Positions 43,963 to 56,492 of a stretch of 64,000 nucleotides of DNA are shown here, piece by piece (within the stretch, counting starts at the first letter, position 1; every line of letters starts with the position of its first letter). Under the pieces are notes generated by a model. That model was not told the origin of the DNA. It did no database searches and worked only from the letters and a program-made list of their open reading frames with translations. The position numbers were made by a program, and so were the translations under genes. This DNA is from Anaeramoeba flamelloides (lineage: Eukaryota; Metamonada; Anaeramoebidae), in NCBI GenBank assembly GCA_027625915.1, contig JANTQA010000042.1, positions 3,918,001 to 3,982,000 on the forward strand, written 5' to 3'.

Positions 43963-44522
43963 GGTTTACAATCCCTGAAATTTGAAAAAAGATTATCTTG
44001 AGTTGGGTTCGTTACCACTTGTTAATTTGGTTCTTAGCTGATCTATCTTGTATTTGGTATGGATTTTAATAGTGATTCAAAATGGCAATTTTTGACAATT
44101 TATTTTTTTTTATTTACGAAATCTGAATTGAAGAGTGTAAGATTAATTGCCTGGAACTTAAGTTATAAAAAAATGTGGAATGTAGATTGTTGATTGAAAT
44201 TTTTTATTAAGTTTGGTTTTATTGGGAGCTTTTAAAAATTTTATTTTTTCATTTCGTTAATTGACAAAAAAGTCAATCAAGATTCTTTTCTACAACACAA
44301 AATTCAAAAGTTATTCTTGAACACCTACCAATCAATTAAACTTAATCTCTTCAATTTGGATTTCGGAAAAATTAAAAATAAAATGTCAAAAATTGCCATT
44401 TTGAATCATTATTAAAATCCATACCAAATTCAAGATAGATCAGATAAGAACCAAATTAACAACTCAATGCACCCAACACAAGATAATCATTTTTCAAATT
44501 TCAGGTATTGTAATCCTTAAGA
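43963..44522. mobile_element. Family B palindromic MITE, best-preserved copy
   Basis: The left arm starts GGTTTACAATCCCTGAAATT. The right arm ends AAATTTCAGGTATTGTAATCC. The shared subterminal block is TTGGTTCTTAGCTGATC / GATCAGATAAGAACCAA. The arms cover most of the 560 bp, so the element is nearly one long hairpin. No coding sequence. Confidence 0.85.
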
Positions 44523-45413
44523 TACTGTAGTACCTGAAAATAAGAGTAAAATTGATTAATAGAAGAAATAAATTAACTTCAAGAAAGATATATTATATTA
44601 TTATGAATCAAATAGATAAAAACAATTTAAATCTTCTTTTTTATTGAAACTCTTGAGTGGTAGTTTTGGAGATCTCAAAAAATTATCAATGTTCAACAAA
44701 TTTTAAATTAGATCAAATCAAAAAAAAATACATCAAGATCAGATCAAAACAAGATTTGAATTATGTTCTTTGATTTTTATTGACAAACCTGTCTATCATT
44801 ATCATCAACTCGAATAACAACTTCAGGTAAATTCCCATTACTTGATCTTTCATTCTGTTATATATTGTGATGAAAAGTAAAGACTTTGGGTATAATCAAC
44901 CGTATTGAAATTCTATATTTGGCTAACTAAGCAAAACAATTTTTTAAACAGTCTGGAACACTAAAGGAAACGTTTGTCATTTTTAAAGCCCCATAAATCG
45001 TAGAATCATGCAACAAAAATCCAATAATGATTTTTAAAACCTTTTTATCTTCTAATTATTGTTCTGCTTTTTATAATTTTAACTTTTAGTGAAATTCATA
45101 AGTAGCGTTGAAACTTTGTTTTTTTTTCTTCAGCATTTGGAACTAATGAAATTTCTCTTTCTCCTTGGAAATTTAACTTTTAAATCTCAAAACCCTTTTT
45201 AAATCAACTCTACAATTCAATACTATAACCTTATTTTCTCAATTGGTTTTCAATTCTTTGCTTGTCTCTAAATTTGGATTTTTAATTTATTATTGTATCA
45301 TTAAATGTATTTGTTTTACACAATTTTATTTTTATTCAACCAAATACAAAAATTACAAAAAAAAGGTTTAAATCTTTTATTTTGGTTTTATTTCAAAACC
45401 TAATTTTTTTTTT

Positions 45414-47223
45414 TTAAGGGTGGAGTAATGACATTTAAAAATAATTTTCAGAAATCCAAAAAAACAAATTTTTATATATTTTCTGTTTGCCTAATACAAA
45501 TCGAAAACCAATATATCCCTTAGCACATCTGATTTGCCTAAAATTCATCAAGTTTTTTAAAAAAGATTTAAAATGATACTGATGTACTAATATATTTATT
45601 TACTTAGTTGTCTTTAATACAGATTTAAATGATAATAAAACATCAAAATAGTTCAAAGATAAAGTATTTATGTTATTGATTTTTATTTTGAAATTGGAAA
45701 AAAAAATAATAATTGATTCATTTTTCCAATTTTTTTTAAAGATTTTTATTTATTTTTTAATTTTTTAAATCATAAATTTTATTACAATAATAGTAATTCA
45801 AAACGCAACATATTGATTTATTAATAATAATAATCCAAAAAAGTTGTTAATATTATGATAAAAAAATAAATTAAATATAGAACTGAAAAAAATTTCACTT
45901 TTTTTTTTTGTAAAAAAATTCAATAAATATCTAATCCAGAGAAAAATGAAATTTATTTTTTAGGCCAAAATTTCAATTTTTAATGTGAATAATTTTCTAA
46001 AACTTTTATTTAAGTAATAGAAATTACATAAATAAACAAAAAAATAAATGGTAAAATAATTTCATTTATTAAATTGGAATTAAACCAATAAAAAACTGTT
46101 TAATAGATAAAATAATCAACCTAAATTTAAAAAAAAAAAAAAATAACTCTTAAATATTATTCAAAGATAATAAAATAATCTTCGAAACCAATTTTTTTTT
46201 TTGAAATTTTGTATTTGGTAAAAAATTGAATAATATATTTATGAAATTTGAATTTATACCTTCTAAATTAATACCGATCTTTGAAAATAAGTTCTGATAT
46301 ATGATCTCTAATTCAATAATATTGTATATCTTATAACCCTTTGATAAAATTTCAAATTAAAAATTTTGGTTAAAATGTTTTTAGTATATTTGGGGTGCTA
46401 AAGGATATACCTGAAGTACGGTGGATCTCTAAAAATTAATACTGATAAACTGATGCTAATTTTTAGAAAAAATGGTCAAAGAGTAACACCAAATTTCCAA
46501 ATTGAATGGTTATGAATATATAATTTTGAAAACAGCTGTATTAGTTTTGGAACGTCGATCTTTGGTAATTTTTGAGATTTCCCAAAGATTTTTTGTTTCA
46601 TTTTTTTCAAATCTGTTATTTTTCATCAAAAGAATGTTACAAAATATTACTTGGTAAAATATATAGTTTTACGAAATAACCTCAAATCATATTTAATTCA
46701 CATAAATTGATTTAAATACTCAAAGAAAACAATTTGTTTCAAAATAAAGAAATTTAATCCCTTGGAAATTTAAAAAAAGAAAAAAGTATTTTTTTTTTTT
46801 TAATTTATTTTTTTGAATTGAGAATTCTGAATGTTTTTTTATGAAAATTTTAACTTTTGATTTGGTTAATTCTTTTAAACTTTTTTTTTTTAGTTAATTG
46901 AATTTTTTGCCACATAAATGTACTAGTTTTTTTTTTATTAATTTTAATTTTCGGAATTGAATTATTAATAATATTTTATTATTATTAATTGACTTTTTGC
47001 TAATGAAATCCTATCTGAAATCTGTTTTTTGTTATTTAAATTTTGTATCTAATTAATTTTTTTACTGAATTTGAATTTTTTGCCATTGAGATTATCTTTA
47101 ATTTTTTTTTATTTTTATTTGAATTTTGTCAATCAAAAGAAGGATAATTTAATAATATCTTTCTTTAGTTTCAAGTCACATCCTGGGTAGAATAAAATAC
47201 AGTTTAAATGACTAGATCATTAA
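45414..47223 (+). mobile_element. Family J element, copy with K insertion near its left end
   Basis: The left terminus TTAAGGGTGGAGTAATGAC is at 45414, and the right terminus AATGACTAGATCATTAA ends at 47223. The J interior is at 46415-46760 (GGAACGTCGATCTTTGG) and the subterminal GTCAATCAAAAGAAGGAT block near 47130. A K element sits at 45512-46409. Diverged from the complete copy at 14216. Confidence 0.75.
45512..46409 (+). mobile_element. Family K element, copy 2
   Basis: Starts TATATCCCTTAGCACATC and ends TTTGGGGTGCTAAAGGATATAC, giving a mirrored terminal repeat of about 15 bp. The interior matches most of 33171-34659 but is shorter by about 0.6 kb. It is inserted in a J element, as is the other copy, but at a different position. 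Confidence 0.75.
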
Positions 47224-47495
47224 GATAATAATCAAATCAAGACATCCCACTTAATAGATAAAATTTTGTTTCACTAATCCTTTTTGATTAAAATTGGTTT
47301 TGATTAAGTTTTTAAAGTGTTTAGTATGGATAATTTGAAAAATTCTGAACTTTATTCAGTTTTTGAAATTAAATACTACTAATCGTAATAAAATATTATT
47401 ACTTTTTTACTCTCAAAACAATTAAAAACACTTAATATCTTTAAATTAAACTGTAAATAAACTGTGTTTCAGTAAAAGGAGTATCCAAAAAAAAA

Positions 47496-48013
47496 AAACA
47501 TTTTTTTAAATATCAATTATTTTTTTATAATCGAAAATTTGAAGAATAAACAAGAATTAAATAAAATAATACACACCAGTTAAAGAAGAGTTGATATTCA
47601 CCTGAAATAATACCAAAAAATCAATTTATTTTCATAAAAATTGAAAAACTCAAATTCGAAGTCCCTATTGAGAAAAATAACAATGTTCATTTTGATCTTC
47701 AATTGAATCCCAAATAAAATTCCAATATAAATAAATATAATTTCTCTGTAATCATTTTCACTTTATCAATAACATTATACTAACACGTTTTTTAAAAAGT
47801 AACTATAGATCTGGCAATAAAAAAAAATTAATAAGTGAACAAAATTAAAAAAAAAAAAGTAAAAATAAGTAAAAATGTGAAACAATATGAAATAATGATT
47901 TCAATTTTGTAATTTTCAAAATAAATTTTTTTTTTCTAATATCCATTAAAACCCTTTGAATATGTGTATTTCACTCTTCGCAACTGAACACACTTGACTG
48001 AAAAGGGTTTAAT
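47496..48013. repeat. Family P dispersed repeat, copy 2
   Basis: About 500 bp similar to 19736-20265 (TTGATATTCACCTGAAATAA, TTCATTTTGATCTTCAATTG, CACTTGACTGAAAAGGG). A 102-codon minus-strand frame that overlaps its end (47936-48244) is low-complexity F/I-rich and is not considered a gene. Confidence 0.65.
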
Positions 48014-48487
48014 TAAGATACTTTTCACAAAAAGAAAAAATGCAATTTGACTAATTTTAAAAATTATTAATATCTCCTTGTAACAAAAGCAATTTTTTAA
48101 AAAAATAAACAGAAATATATTTTGATAAATGTCTAAATTGTATTTATGAAAAAAAAATTGAAAAAAAAAAAAAAAATCAAAGAACAGAAATATTGTGAAC
48201 AATTTTAAAATTAATAAAATGATAAAGTTAATGGATATTTTCAAATCCGCCTTTTTTATTGTTGATTATCGATTTTTTGTTGTTTGGATACATTTAAAAA
48301 ACTTTAAAATAAACAAAAAAGTGGAAATTTCACTAAAAATGAGTGAAAAGAAAAAAATTAATAATAATTTCAAATATTATACAGTTATAGAATAAAAAAA
48401 CATTTTTAATATAACCAAGATTATTTTCATACATGAAATAAAAATAATAATAAACAATAAAAAAAAGAAAAAGAATGAAGAAGATGG

Positions 48488-48489
<2 letters not shown>

Positions 48490-48523
<34 letters not shown>

Positions 48524-48526
48524 AGA
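48490..48526. repeat. Long poly-A tract
   Basis: An almost pure run of more than 30 A just beyond the 3' end of the minus-strand GPCR gene. Confidence 0.9.
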
Positions 48527-48553
48527 AGAAAGAGGGAATAAAAAGTTGAATGA

Positions 48554-51500
48554 TTATAACTTCGAATCTGTATCGTATTCGGTTGATTTATTTGCATCCT
48601 GGGGCTTTATACAGCAAAATAATTCTTTCACTTTTCTTCTCGAATAGGAACTAAAAATTACAAAGACTAGGCAATCCAGCATACCCTGTATTGGGTTTGT
48701 AACTGATTGTAATAAATTGAGAGTGTTGATTTGTTCTGGGTTTGTCCAAAAGATTTCACGGGTTCTTCGAATTGAAGCTATGGACCAAGTGAAAAGTAAA
48801 GATAGTGGGATTGTAGACATCCTAATTTGCACTTTCAAATGCTTTATTTTCTTTTTTTTGTCTTGGAAATCTACCATGTCATTAAGTTCTTTATAGATTT
48901 GTCTGATTTTTTTAATGATTAATATATAAAGTACAAAGGAAATGAGTATACAGATCCATATAAAAAGATAAAATGTTCCTAGCATTTCTTGCCCCTTAAT
49001 AAAACACCTATTAATTTTAAGCAAGAGTGCAATAAATAATGGCATTAAAAAAGAGATATTTTTTGAAAAAAGAAAAATATATATTTGATATTAAAAATAA
49101 GTATTCGTTTTTGGAAACATAAAAAATCAGTTTAATTGTATATAAAAAATAAATTTTGATAAAATAATGGACATTGTAATCTTTATCAAATTATTTTTTT
49201 TTACTCTTTTTTGAATTTTAAATTTATAAAAAAATTTGTTTTGCATCTTTTATTATTATTATTAAACAAAAAAGTTTCAAGAAATATTATTAAATTGGTA
49301 ATATTTATTTAAGTGTTACTTTATATTGTTTGAATATAAACTCTTTTTCAGTCAAGAGGGTCAATTTTAATGAAGAAATAAAACATATAATATGAGTTTA
49401 ATCACATATTCTTCTCAAAATAAAATTTCCAATTTTTAGATTAGAATCATTTTTTCTTATTTATTCAAATATTTTTTTTGTGTGTTTTTTTGTGTTTTAC
49501 TTTTTGCTTTTTTTTTTTGAACTTTCAAAAAGTCAATTTGAAAAAAAAAAAAAATGTTTGAAACTCAAAATTAACTTGAAGAAAATTGATACTTTGTTAT
49601 TTCTTTTAAAATCAATATATTTATTATGAAAAAAAACTATTGTCAACAATTTTAATTTTAGAAATAAATTGAGAAATTTTGCACGAGACTTTCCAATGAA
49701 AGTGAAATAAAAAATTTTATTATTTTTTTTGAAGTTTGTAAATGTATTTCTTTTATGAATATCACCCCTATTCTGTTGTTTATTTTTTATCTTATTTCTA
49801 AAATATCGAATGTTGGTTGATTCTTAAAAGAATCGAATTATCCATTTTTGGCTGGGATACTTTGTCTGAAATGGACCTTATTTTGGGGTTGACTCTAAAT
49901 GAAAGTAGCTAAAGCTATTACAACTATATCGTGAAAAGTTATAAAATATGTATATTAATTTTCTATTAGAGGTTGTATTTTATGAAAAAGAAAAATTAAT
50001 TATCTTACATCAGAAGACAATGCCTTTATTTGGAAAAAAAAAACAAATACAAAAATTGAATTTTCTCAAGAAAATAAATCACTAAACCATGGAAACTTGA
50101 AAGTATTTTTCGATAATTATTTTTTAAATTGTTTAAACCTGGGATTTTTCAAATATAGGAAATTGAAGATCCCCTTTGATGTTTGTTGTTATATGAATTT
50201 GTTTATAAATGTTAAAAAATCAACAAAATCAGATCAGGTGATTTTTATTTATCTAAGCTAAAATTAAAAATTTCAGGCACAGCTAAAACAGTTTAAACAA
50301 TCACAATAATACAATTTCATTCAAATTGGAAATAATTTTGATCTTTTTAAAATTTGAAAATCATTTTTAAATCTTTTATTTTTTGTTTTGATTTACTTTT
50401 TGAATTACCTTATTTTGTTTCATTTGATCAAAATATTTTTTGGAAAGATCGATATTATGTTAAAGTTAGTTATTCAAGATAGAAGAACTCAAATAAAATT
50501 ATAAGATAGTATCTAACAATTTGATTGATCAATATTCCTAATAGATTGGAAACAAATTTACCAATGGTTTTTTTTTGTTTGAAGATCTCCAAAATTTTTC
50601 GAAACACCAATAATTTATTAGTATTAATAATTATTGATTTTTTGTTTGGGGAGTATTATGATTTATAAACAAGTCTTAATATTTCAATTAATGAATGGTT
50701 TTAATTTGGTATTTCTGTTGATTAAATTAGATTTTTTTTTGAAAATTTGAATTTTGGTGTGTCACAAAATTTGAATTGGTTTTTTTTTGAGTTCTAATTT
50801 GGTATTTCTTCTCTAATTGATTAAATAAGCTTTTTTTTTTTTTCAAAAATTGAATTTTGGTGTGTTAAATATTTTGAATTGGGGTTTAAATTTCCTAGTA
50901 AATGACCCAGTTTTTTTTTATTTTTTTTTACTTTTTTTTTCTTTTATTTTTAGATGAAAAACAAATATTTCTCGTCTATTGAACGAAATATTAAAATAGT
51001 AATTTTTTATTAGAATAGATAACTTCAATTTATAAATATATTTATTTTCAAAATGTGTTTTTTAAAAAAACCAATGATTCTGAAATGGGGATTATATATA
51101 TTCGACAATAAAAATGATTTAAAAGTTCTTGTTTCTAAAATAAAGCTAAATTAAATCTAATTTATGTCATTTTTTGGTTTTTTGTTTGGCTATTCTAATT
51201 TTTTACTCTGGGGGTTGAAATGCACTACCAGTGTCAATATAAATCAATTAAAAGGTAGTGAAACAAAGGAAAGTCAAAATATGGCAATTGTAAGGATTTT
51301 AGAGGGTTTGTATGAAATGATTTAATGATCCCAAAACTTTTTCTAATTTCTAGTGAAAACACAAGGAAATTTTTTTAGATTTTCTTTTTACCTCTTGTTT
51401 CACTTACTTTCCACTTTATATTAAAATATATTTATTCCCTTGCATTAAACTTTATTATATTTTAAAATGAAGTGGAATTCAAGAGACACAAGTAAATTTT

Positions 51501-52529
51501 GATTTTCGATCCTTTTTATTCAGAAAAATCTCAAATTTGGATGGTAAAAAGCGTTTTTTTCCCAAATTACTTAAGTTTTTGGACAAAAAAACAAAATTTT
51601 TTACCTAAATTTGAAACAAGATCTCTTGACTCAGCACTCTTTTAAGATAACATGTGTATTGTTAGTCGTAAAAGTAACATTTGCTAACATTAATATTCGA
51701 GTATTCCTTAAATTTTTCAAAAATACTGTTTAAATAACAAATTGCGATCTAAAGGATCTTTTTTCACAACTTCTTAATATATGTTAAGAAAAAGTTATTT
51801 TCCGGAAGCACCGATTGTGGTCCATAAACAGTTGGTTGGAAATTACTGAATATCCCATATAATTTTCTTTTTTTTTTTTTTTTTTTTCTTTTTAAAACCC
51901 TTCAAAAAACTGAACAAGAACACAAATAACGCACTCTAAACATTCTTCCCAAACAGAGTAAAAGATAGTTTTGGAAGAACCAATTAATTGACTCTTTTAT
52001 TGTGCAAGACTTTTATAGTTATGTTTTCTTCAGTTTATATTTTCAAAGAAGGGTTGGGGTTTTAAAAAACAAAACAAAACAAAACTTACCAATTTGTATT
52101 GGGAAAGCTAACAGAATCTGCAAAAGCAATGGTAAATATCATAATTGTGAGTGCAATAACATGAGAAATGATATGTATTTTTTTAAACAGTTTTTTCAAC
52201 TTGTTTTTTGTCCATCGTTTGACAACATTTAAAAAGGTAATAATCGCGATACATACAGAGATGAATACTGGCAACAAAGCCGCGTAAACCATAAAATAGC
52301 CCTGGAATTTACAAAACAGTTTCCCGATGGAGCCTGGGAGCATAAAAAAAAAAGATATAATTGCGTCATAAATGGAGAGGATAAATATCAAGTGTCGAAA
52401 AAAATTATGTCGGTAATCTTTGAATCTGAGATTCAGAAGGATTATAATCCCTGACCCGAAAATAGACAATGCAGCTGACGTTACAGCACAAATTAGATCA
52501 GTTCTTGTTGCAAATAAAATATTGATCAT
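48554..52529 (-). CDS. cAMP-receptor-like seven-helix GPCR, two exons
   Basis: Exons are 52090-52529 and 48554-49007. The GTAAGT donor splits a Trp codon and the acceptor (AATTAATAG) completes it, giving NWCFIKG. The total is 297 residues. Helices lie near 11-34, 43-64, 76-101, 119-139, 156-178, 207-226 and 239-265. Cys73 at the start of helix 3 (LFCKFQGYF) and Cys148 in the second outer loop (NWCFI) form the expected disulfide pair. Family hallmarks are FGSGIIIL in helix 1, ISVCIAI in helix 3 and NPIQGMLDCLVF in helix 7. These match the slime-mould cAMP receptor / Crl family, also found in other amoebae. The short tail ends with a Cys pair (FCCIKP) and Ser/Thr sites. The ligand is unknown and need not be cAMP. 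It should act at the plasma membrane through heterotrimeric G proteins. The single intron is 3082 bp and repeat-filled. The ATG follows a long T run. Confidence 0.9.
49318..49800. repeat. L-family fragment
   Basis: Contains a CTTTTTCAGTCAAGAGGG block and a TTATTTCTTTTAAAATCAA / TATTTATTATGAAAAAAA stretch that correspond to one arm of the L element and to the fragments near 11140-12370. Confidence 0.5.
50252..50888 (+). mobile_element. Family A MITE, copy 4
   Basis: Most diverged A copy. It starts near TCTAAGCTAAAATTAAAAAT and ends ATTTTGAATTGGGGTTTA. The right end is partly duplicated: GAATTTTGGTGTGT followed by a TTGAATTGG end occurs at 50750 and again at 50852. It lies in the GPCR intron. 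Confidence 0.8.
50889..51110 (+). repeat. Family Q dispersed repeat, copy 2
   Basis: Matches 11812-12030 through AATAGATAACTTCAATTTAT and GATTCTGAAATGGGG. It directly borders the A element, in the same orientation as copy 1. Confidence 0.65.
51362..51510. repeat. G-like palindrome
   Basis: TACCTCTTGTTTCACTTAC and TTCCACTTTAT face AAAATGAAGTGGAATTCAAG and GACACAAGT across a short T/A-rich loop. The layout resembles the G units, but the match is weak. Confidence 0.4.
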
Positions 52530-54910
52530 TTTTCAAAGAAAAAAAAAAAAAAAAAAAAAATAAAAATTAAAATGAGACAACAATAAAAATTGGAATAAAA
52601 TCTCTGGTTTGAAAGGTACACTTAACCCCCTTATACTCAACGAAAGATTCTAAAATTTTATTTTTGATTGGGTATTATGGTTGAAAATCGAATTCCAAAA
52701 AAAAAAAAAAAATGGAATCTACTTTTTGAAAGGACTTTAAATAATTCCATGTTTTGTGTTCCTGGACAATAAAAACTCTTTTTGTAAAAAAAATATTGGG
52801 ATTTTTCATAAAAAAGTCAAAATTGTCTTTTTTAAAAAAAAATCCTTTTTGAGTTGAGGGTGCATTATTGGCGTGGAGTATCACTGATTTTTGTTTTTAT
52901 ATGTTTGGCTTTTTTTTTCAGATAAAAAAAGTTATTTTAAGGGTTTTTATCTGTTTCTCACAATTGTTGGATGGGGTCTATGTAGAAAAAGCTAGGAAAA
53001 ATTATTTTCATAAGAATCTTGGTTTTTTTCTTCTTTTTGCAAATTTTTCTTGATTCTTGTACACTTTCAATTGTACTGTTTTTTTTTCGAATTGAATTAA
53101 TTTGTTCTTGAAATAAGTCAACATAAAAAAAATTAATTGGTATATTTACGATTTTTCCAAAAAATAAAATTCTGAAATTTCTCCCTTTTTGTTCAAAAAA
53201 TATCCTTATTTTGTTTGATTTTTTATGAACTTTTAACCCAAAACTTGTATTCTTCTAATCAAGTTTCTTTACCAAATTTTTCTAATTTTTTTGATTTCTT
53301 TACCAAACAACAAGTGAATCCCATAAAAGGACAATCCTCAAAAAGTCTGGCATACTATTAGCGTAATACTCTCAAAGTCCAATAACAGGTCGAATTTATT
53401 TTTCTTTACTGTTTTTCAAGAAAAAAATTTTCATTTCCAATTTTAAAACAATAATTCTTTCTTTCTTATCATGAAAAAATACAAACTAAAAGCAAAATTG
53501 AAAAAATAATGGTATTGATTCTGATTAAATTTATTCTTTTTCTTTGATGAGAAAATTAGATTTTTTTGTGCTAAATACGAAAGTCTGTAAAAACAATAGA
53601 TCGAAGAAAACTAATTTAAAAACCTCTTTACACCAGAACTAAAATTCCTGAGATATCTAAAACCAGAAAAGATCAATTTTACTGATCAATTGGAAAGGTT
53701 AAAAAAAAAAAAAGGAAAAAGATTAAAATTTTCGAGATAAACAACCCAACCTTTTTTTATTGTGAGTGTTGTTTAAATATACTAAACATGCCAATTTGAA
53801 CCCTTTTGTCAACCTAGAAATCAAAACAAACCTAAATCTTCAAAATATTTACTGATTTAACAAAAATAAATGTTACCAAATATTCCCTTCATTTTCCTCT
53901 TTTTCTTTTTCATCAAATAAATAAATTGGATAGATTCAAATTTGGGATCTATATTTGTTTGCTTTCATATATATTTTGGTTTACATTACTTGAAATAAAA
54001 AATTTAATAGAAACAGATTCTGAAGAAGTGTAAAACCAGAACCAGATGAAAATGTTTCCCTTTAAAATTTCAAATATCAGTAGTGAAAAATGCTGTAAAA
54101 AATTTATCTAATCATTGACTTTTTTAAAACGAGAATTATTTTTATCCAATTAAAAGTTTTTGGCATTTAAGATAAAGTTTGATTATTTTCAAATTTACAT
54201 TACATTAAGAGACAATACGTAATGTTGAATAATCATTGGAACAAGATTTTCATTCAGTTTTTCAAAAAAAGGTTTTGGATAGTTCAAAGTTAAATTTTTT
54301 AATTCTCATAAAAATAGTTGGTTAGGAATATTTCCCTTTTAGAATTTCAGACTTTTATTATATTTTTAGCTTCTCTGGTTTTGATTTTTAAGTAAATAAC
54401 ATGAAAATTTTGATCCTTTTATTATGCAAATAGCTGTTGGTAGTGAAATTTTGTTTTCAAAGTTACCCTGTTGTAAGGATATATTTGAGAATTAATTAAT
54501 AACCATTTCGGAAAAAAAGTTAAAACATCTTTTTTAATTCGGAAATTTTACAGATCCCAAAAACGAAAAGAAATACAAAGTCAAAGATGAAACAAATTCA
54601 CTTCAAGAACAATCCATTCAATTAACTTAGTTTGAATCAATTAAACAGAAATAATAAAAGTTTTGCCAATTTTTCTAATTATTTTTAATAGTTGGAAGTT
54701 TTCTCAAAAACATTCTAATTTTTACACAAATTTCTAATGATCAGCCAATCCAATAAAAATCTTTCTTACTAAAAAGTGGCTTTTAAATAATTTTACTGCT
54801 TTGGGTAGTTTGTTTTTTCTTTGACTATTTATTTTTTTCAGTTAATAATCGATCTTAGTTATCATTTTCGGTACAAATCTATTACTGGTTAATGATTTTT
54901 AAATGGGTAA
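52530..54910. other. Region upstream of the GPCR gene
   Basis: Holds a G-rich box on the gene strand near 52620-52640 (TAAGGGGGTTAAG), a possible promoter element. A 69-codon minus-strand frame at 52675-52884 (starting MILHANNAPS) and a 61-codon plus-strand frame at 52868-53053 overlap head-on and are of chance length. No gene is claimed. Confidence 0.4.
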
Positions 54911-55035
54911 AAATTTTTGCTTCGTTTTCCTCTTTTTTACTTTTCCAAATTGAGTTCTCAATGAAATAGGTTTCAATTTGTGGATCTAAATAAAAAGGAA
55001 TTGTGAAAAGGAAGTGTTAATTTTTCCCATTTAGT
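54911..55035. mobile_element. Family G short palindrome, copy 3
   Basis: TTTTTGCTTCGTTTTCCTC on the left and GAAAAGGAAGTGTTAATTTT on the right are imperfect mirrors, followed by the ATTCAAATTATAG tail seen in the copy at 4625. Confidence 0.5.
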
Positions 55036-56492
55036 ATTCAAATTATAGTAAAAGTGTTGATTTTTTTTTTACCTGTTTTACTTTTTTCCATAAACACAAA
55101 TTAAAAAGATCTAAAGAAAATAAAACTCTAAATTTTTATTGTTAAAAACAGAGTTATTCTTTTTAAAAAAAGTTTACAAATCTATTTATTTTTGATCAAA
55201 AATATATTTTCAATAACTGCTTGGAAAAAAAATTGTGACCTTTCAAAAAAGAGTACAATTTTTAGAAATAATTGAATTTATCGATAATTGAATCGATAAA
55301 TTATTTGATAAAAAAAATTATTTTAAGGGTGTAAGTACATTTTATCAATTTTGGGTTTGACCATTTATGCGAAATTAATTTCTTCGAATCATTTCTTAAA
55401 TAAACACATTAATATTTTAATAAATACGAGAGTTGGATATACCATAATATAATGGATTTACTTCTCTATTTAAAAAATCGAAAACAAAAATGTGAACTTA
55501 ATTGATCAAGAAATTTTATAAAAACCATTTCACTATTGATCTTTTCTGGGTTTCACATTTGATACAATTTCTTATTCTTGACTCAGTTTAATTTTTCATT
55601 CTAAATTCAAAAATTTTTTTATTGAAAAATTTTTGATATACAAATTACCATCAATTTCTAAAGAATTTCCAAAATGAATTTAAATTCCTATTATGATTTA
55701 AAAAAACTAATACTCGTTTTCGGGTCAGAAAATAGGATATTTTTAATTTTTTTTCAAAAGGAACGATTGTGTGAATTTGGTTGATTGATTTGATTGTTTG
55801 TTATTTTATATTAAATGGAAAACTCAAAATAATTCTGAATCATGTTTGAAATTTTTTCCTCGTATTTTCTTTTTCTTTGGGATGGTTTTTTTTATAGTTG
55901 TTTTTTGATTTCCAGAATTCAATCACTTTTATTTAATTATTGAAATAATATTCTTTGTTTTGATTTGTTTTTAAAATAATCTTTTAAAAAAAAATTTGAA
56001 AGCAATTTTGTAAAATAATTTTTTGTAAAATAATAATAAATAGTAATGGGGCGAGAAAACAAAGGTTATAAATTATTTGTATTCATACAAATTAAGATGG
56101 TAAAGAATAGAAATTCCCAAAATACTTTAGTTTTTTTTTTTTTTTCATTCTTGATTTCAACAAATTTATTTGGTTAGATGATCTTTCTTGTTTGATCTTA
56201 CAAAAAGAAAAAAAATCTTTATTAATATGCCCGCACACATATCGATATTTTTTTGGTTTTTTCTTGAAGTAATTTCGCTCCTTCACCTTTAAAAACAATT
56301 CTAGATACAAAATATAATTTAATAAAACCAAAAATTTTAATCAAAAAAATTTGAAAAAAAAAACAATTAAAGATTCCTCTCTGGGTTTAAATTGTGTTGG
56401 ATTTCTTTGTACAAATAAATCAACAAAAGGTATTATAGTTTCAAATATTCAATATAGAATGACACTTGAAAAAAATTTTTTTTTGTTCGGTT
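55036..56492. other. Intergenic A+T-rich DNA
   Basis: Nothing beyond A+T-rich sequence is seen. A 79-codon minus-strand frame (56092-56331) is K/F-rich and of near-chance length. Confidence 0.5.

Larger units (their letters stand above)
49008..52089 (-). other. Repeat-filled intron of the GPCR gene
   Basis: A 3.1-kb intron containing an L-family fragment (49318-49800), an A element (50252-50888), a Q repeat (50889-51110) and a G-like palindrome (51362-51510). A slightly G+C-richer patch at 51790-51850 has no convincing frame. Confidence 0.7.

Noticed and set aside
47936-48244. 102-codon minus-strand frame
   Set aside because: Mostly F/I/L from T-rich DNA, overlaps a P repeat, and has no motif.
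51790-51850. Possible exon in the GPCR intron
   Set aside because: The 24-codon minus-strand frame has no splice sites, and the GPCR is complete without it.
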